Shown here one piece after another: positions 6,588 through 10,662 of a stretch of 10,662 bases of DNA. This stretch comes from Synechococcaceae cyanobacterium RL_1_2. Its GTDB lineage: Bacteria; Cyanobacteriota; Cyanobacteriia; Cyanobacteriales; JAAUPO01. The notes under the pieces are model-generated. The model saw nothing but the letters and a program-made list of their open reading frames with translations. It was not told the DNA's origin and did no database searches. Where the stretch lies: contig JAAUPO010000033.1 in assembly GCA_012033095.1 (NCBI GenBank), positions 1-10,662 of the forward strand. The letters run 5' to 3'. The translations under genes were made by a program, and so were the position numbers. The stretch's first letter is position 1. Every line of letters starts with the position of its first letter.

Positions 6588-9500
6588 ATGTTAACTAGTC
6601 TTAAAGAGAATTTAGCAGTAAATTCATTTTCCAATTTCGTCAAAGACAGCCACGGGCTGAAGCCTTCCGACAAAGATTGTTTCAGCCAAGTCTTAATTAT
6701 TATTGATGGATCGATCGCTCACCCCTTTGAGTTGATCGCTGGAGCCAAAGAACATGTTGCGGTTAGAACTATCTCTGCCGATGCAAATGGAATCAGCCAA
6801 GTTGCTGAGATCCTCAAAGATTACCCTAATTTACAGACAGTACATTTGATCGCCCACGGGATTGATCAAGGTATCCAATTAGGTAATGGGATTCTTACCG
6901 TTGATAACATTAACCACTACAGAAATGAGTTAGCCGCTTGGGCTCAATCATTAGACACCAAAGAATTAGTTCTATACTCCTGTGAATTAGCCAGCACGGC
7001 CCAAGGCCTTGCCCTAATCCATGAAATTCAGAACATTACCGGTGCTCACATTGCGGCCTCCGGTCAACTAGTGGGTAATGGTCAATGGAACTTCGATCGC
7101 AAATTTGGAGACATTGAGGTCACCTTACCTTTCACCTCAACATTATTAGATTCTTACCAAGAAACCTTTGTTAATTACGTTGTCACCACCCTGGAGGATG
7201 AAAACGATGGCGGAACAACCCCAGGAAGCGTCGGTAAAGGTCTTTCCCTGCGCGAAGCAGTTCGTTTAGCAAATGACTCAAAAGGCGTAGCTGATACCAT
7301 TAGCTTTAATGTGTCTTCGATCGCGGCTGAGGTATTAGCGGCTGCGGGGGGGTCAATCACCGGCATTTTTGGTGATGCCAAACCCACCATTAATCTGAAA
7401 CTCGGTAAGATTACCATTAGCGATACGTTGGTGATTAATGGTCTTGATCAAAATGCCCTCGGTAGTGCGTTAGGCAAACAATCTCAAAAATTAACCATTA
7501 GTGGGACCTCTGTCGATAACGCTGGTCAATCATCCGCCAACGACAACATCTTTTTAATTACCGATGGGCTGTCCTCCAGAATCCAAGTAACCCTGGACAA
7601 CTTAATTTTTGCTAATGGTAAAACCGTTGGTTCTGAGCGTGGTGGTGCCATTCGCGTTATTAAAGATGACTTAACCGTAACTAATTCCGTCTTCCTTAAT
7701 AACTACGCCAGCTTAAGTGGTGGTGCCATTAGTAGCGTATCCGGTAGTCAGCTCAACATCATTGATACCGTTTTTCAAAATAACAGCACTGATGGCCAAG
7801 GCGGTGCAATCTATATCACTGGGGTTAATAATAAACTTACCCTAGAGCGGGTCACCATTAATAACAACACTGGTACCCAAGGGGGCGGTATTTATTCCGT
7901 TGATTCGGAAGTTGTTTCCAATAACAGTACCCTCATTGGTAATCAGGCTTCTGCTGAAGGGGGAGCTATTTACACCAGTGCTAAAGCGACCTTTACCCAA
8001 ACTAGCGTTAGAGACAACACGGCAACGGGCTCCGGCGGTGGTATTTATACCAATGGGGACGTAACGATCAATCAAGCGTCTGTCATCAATAATACCTCTG
8101 GTAATAAAGGTGGAGGTTTGTTTGCTGCTGGTAGCACCACCATTACAGAAGCTACCGTTGAAGGTAATACTGCCACTAACCAAGGGGGTGGTTTATACGC
8201 TACGGGTTCTACGGTTTTAACCAACGGGACATTTAGCGGTAACCAAGGGAAATCGGGCGGTGGTTTGTACACCACAGGTAACGCCACTCTGACGGTAGGG
8301 GAATTTACTGGCAATAAAGCCATCGATAACGGTGGTGGGATCTATAACAATGGTCAACTTAGTTTAGTTCAAACCAAAGTCACTGGTAACCAGGCGATCG
8401 GGGATGTCAGTGGATACAATAGCGCGATCGGGAATGGGGGCGGTATCTTCAACAATGGTACGGCATCCTTAACCACCGCTAGTTCCCTCGAAAACAATGC
8501 AGCGGATAGCTCCGGTGGTGGCTTGTTCAACTCCAGCACAGGTAGTATCAACGCACTAAGCGGAGTCAAAATCGATGGTAACACTGCTAATGATTATTCC
8601 GGTGGTGGTATTTTCAACGCAGGTTCAATCTCGAAGGCTAATATCCTAACCATCAGTAACAATACTGCCAAGAACTATGCCTATGGTGGTGGGGTATCCA
8701 ATGCGGGGAATTTCACCATTGCTAACAGTTCTGTTTACAACAACAATGCCTATGGTGGTGGTGGTTTCTTTAACAATAACAGCGGTAATTTAACCATTTC
8801 CAATAGCACCGTTAGTGGTAACTCCTCCACCGGTAATGGTGGTGGGATCTTTAATACCAGTGGTACTGTGAACGTTAATAGTAGTACCGTCACTAATAAC
8901 GCAGCAGCTAGTGGTGGTGGGATCTTTACCTTTAATAACGCTAGCACTACAAACACCACCAAATTAGTCAGCACGATTCTGGCGAAAAACGTTAATGATA
9001 GTAACGTTGCTGGTGATATTAGTGGCAAACCCGCGATCATTAACAACGCCGCAGATAAAAACTTTATTGGTGGCGATCCCCTGCTCAAACCCCTAGACAA
9101 TAACGGTGGTGCCACAAAAACCCACCGCCTAGTGTATAACAGCCCAGCAAGAAATGCCGGGGTTAATACCAACGATCCTCTCCTGGCTACCCCCACCCCC
9201 CTAGCCTTTGATCAACGGGGGAACATTTCGGCTACCGAACAGTATGCAAGGGTCTTTGACGGAGCAGCCGATGTGGGTTCCTACGAACTTGCCGGTGAGA
9301 TTGATGTTGAAAAACTCATTCGGGTACAACCCTTACCCCAGGTAATTCTAGGGGATACTTTTACCCAAGTTACCCAAAATAAATTCAATATCGCGATCGT
9401 GATTGACGTATCCGGTAGTATGGGTTGGGACTTTGCGGGGGGCAGAAGTCCTGCTCCTGGCCAATCCCGTCTTGACTATGCAAAAACCGCGATTAAAGCG

Positions 9501-10662
9501 TTTATTAACGATGCCATTTTCAGTACTGGCATTGCCCAAAACAGCAGTATCAGTCTAATTCCTTTCGCCTCCAATATTTACACCAGCGGATCTCGTGCCT
9601 ATCAAACCTTTAAGCCTGGTAGTTATGCCTCTCTAACCGCATTCCAAAATGCTCTTAACACTAAAATTGATGGACTTTTAGCCGAAGGTGGTACTGAGTA
9701 CGAAAATCCGTTAAGACGGGCATCTAATTGGATTCGGGGCACCATTGGCAACGATTTACCCGACACCCCTGCCGCTAACGCCAATAACCGTATTTACTTC
9801 CTAAGTGATGGTGCGGATAATAGCGGTTACAACATTGGTAGCGATGCCAACCTCGTAAAACTCTACGACGGTAGTATTCCTAATTTCCAAATTCAATCCT
9901 TTGGTTTTGGTAGCGGTGCTGACTTTAAACCAGACGAATTAGATTTAGTAGAAGTTGGTACAACCCTGCCATCCAATGATCCCAAACTAAACAATGGCTT
10001 AGCTGACTTTGCCACGATCGTCAATAATGATCCCAACAATTTATCCGACGTACTTCGCGCCACCAACATTGTTGAAGATTTAGCCGGCCAAGATTTACTA
10101 CAAGGGGGTTATGGAAATGACATCATGATTGGGGATAACCTGGTCATGGATACCGCAACCCAAGCTACTTACAGTGGCTTAACCACGCCCCAAGCTAAAT
10201 TTGATTTCATTAGAAATTATATTAATGGCTTAACTGGCAGTGCCCTTAGCCAATTTAACTCGACGGGTCAGTCTGACACCTTAATCGGTGGAGTCGGTGA
10301 TGACATCATGTACGGACAAGGAGGTAATGATATCCTCATTGGCCAAGGTGGTTCCGACACATTATATGGCGGCACGGGAGCAGATACCTTCGTTTACGAA
10401 AGCGTTCAGGATGGAGGCACAACTTTTGACAGCATTATGGACTTCACGGTGGGAGTCGATAAAATTGATCTGTCCAACATTGGCATTACCACCAGTAATT
10501 TTGCTAGTAGAGTCCAACTAAATTCCTCTAACAGCGGTGGTAGCACTACCATCAATGTCACTGATTTGAATGGTGTCAGTAGAAATATTGCCCGTCTTTT
10601 TTGGTGTTCCCAACACTACGATGTCGATCAATGACTTCAAATTGTTAGGGGTGGGTCAACCT
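6588..10662 (+). CDS. Giant secreted RTX protein: DUF4347, beta-helix, VWA and RTX tail (3' end missing, one frameshift)
   Basis: A predicted type I-secreted surface protein or adhesin of more than 1350 residues. There is no N-terminal signal peptide. Domains in order: DUF4347 at about 33-195, with VHLIAHG (H90-G91) and LVLYSCELA (C132); a CSLREAI-type entry motif GLSLREAV at 218-225; a Pmp-like right-handed beta-helix with 17 GGA/GGG turns at about 352-781; a helix cap ending GAADVGSYEL near 905; a VWA domain at about 933-1125 with a complete metal site (D940-V-S942-G-S944, T1036 and D1074); then RTX calcium-binding nonapeptides at about 1163-1184 and 1228-1269, split by a helical insert of about 45 residues. 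Such split RTX tails after a VWA domain are typical of LapA-like adhesins. Near the end the frame slips in the T run 10597-10602: as sequenced it reads RLFWCSQHYDVDQ and stops at 10634, but with five T it reads RLFGVPNTTMSINDFKLLGVGQP, open to the right edge. Start ATG 6588 has no clear Shine-Dalgarno. Confidence 0.88.
7641..8930 (+). repeat. Coding repeat array: 17 beta-helix turns marked by GG(A/G)
   Basis: Within the RTX gene, codons 352-781 encode 17 recurring turns, each opening with GGAI, GGGI, GGGL or similar followed by Y/F and often N-x-G, and carrying an inner hydrophobic-Asn pattern such as SxVxxNxA. Turns vary in length from about 19 to 30 residues, so this is a diverged protein repeat rather than a DNA tandem repeat. 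The pattern matches Pmp/CSLREAI beta-helix surface proteins. The Gly-rich GGT/GGC codons create long antisense reading frames that are not genes. Confidence 0.8.

Noticed and set aside
7641..8930. Possible DNA tandem repeat or CRISPR-like array
   Set aside because: Units vary in length and sequence and conserve only the protein motif GG(A/G); there are no constant repeats with spacers.
8750..9196. 148-residue antisense reading frame, and similar ones at 7842-8584
   Set aside because: They mirror Gly- and Asn-rich codons of the beta-helix repeats, giving Pro-Pro-Pro-rich peptides; the sense strand is clearly the coding one.

Overview
The window looks like chromosomal DNA from a unicellular-type cyanobacterium. 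The evidence is six copies of the HIP1 octamer GCGATCGC (near 474, 2133, 2175, 3317, 3992 and 4931), a CO2-uptake-type NdhF, a parvulin and an RTX giant-protein gene of cyanobacterial type, and several short AT-rich mobile repeats in the intergenic DNA. I see no tRNA, rRNA, CRISPR array or complete insertion sequence. The genus cannot be fixed from this alone.

Layout. 1-805 (minus): 5' part of an ndhF3/ndhF4-type gene of a CO2-uptake NDH-1 complex, running off the left edge. 806-1564: non-coding DNA with a GC-rich hairpin repeat (1224-1307) and a 120-bp MITE-like element (1436-1555). 1565-2299 (minus): cytoplasmic parvulin-type prolyl isomerase. 2573-3001 (plus): small EamA/DMT-type membrane protein. 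3011-4320 (minus): membrane-anchored class A beta-lactamase-like serine hydrolase, convergent with the previous gene. 4489-5344 (plus): Mn/Fe-type ABC transporter permease without its partners. 5345-6587: 1.24 kb of non-coding DNA holding a second, inverted copy of the MITE (5675-5792), a different MITE-like element (5528-5617) and a perfect 20-bp palindrome (6445-6464). 6588-10662 (plus): one very large secreted RTX protein with an N-terminal DUF4347 domain, a beta-helix of 17 GGA/GGG-marked turns, a von Willebrand A domain and a LapA-like RTX tail; it runs off the right edge.

A striking property is that four of the six genes (ndhF, the beta-lactamase-like gene, the metal permease and the RTX gene) each contain exactly one single-base indel. 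Undoing it restores a full-length, family-typical protein. Three of the four lie in or beside short homopolymers. Uncorrected sequencing or assembly errors explain this best; recent gene decay is the alternative. The annotation treats these as single genes rather than as pairs of short ORFs.

Functionally the genes do not form one pathway: CO2 uptake, protein folding, small-molecule or metal transport, cell-wall or beta-lactam hydrolysis, and a surface adhesin. The part most worth study is the RTX protein. It joins a DUF4347 module carrying a conserved-looking His-Gly/Cys pair to a Pmp-like beta-helix and a VWA-RTX tail of the type that ends large biofilm adhesins. The two inverted MITE copies also bracket the central four-gene block exactly.
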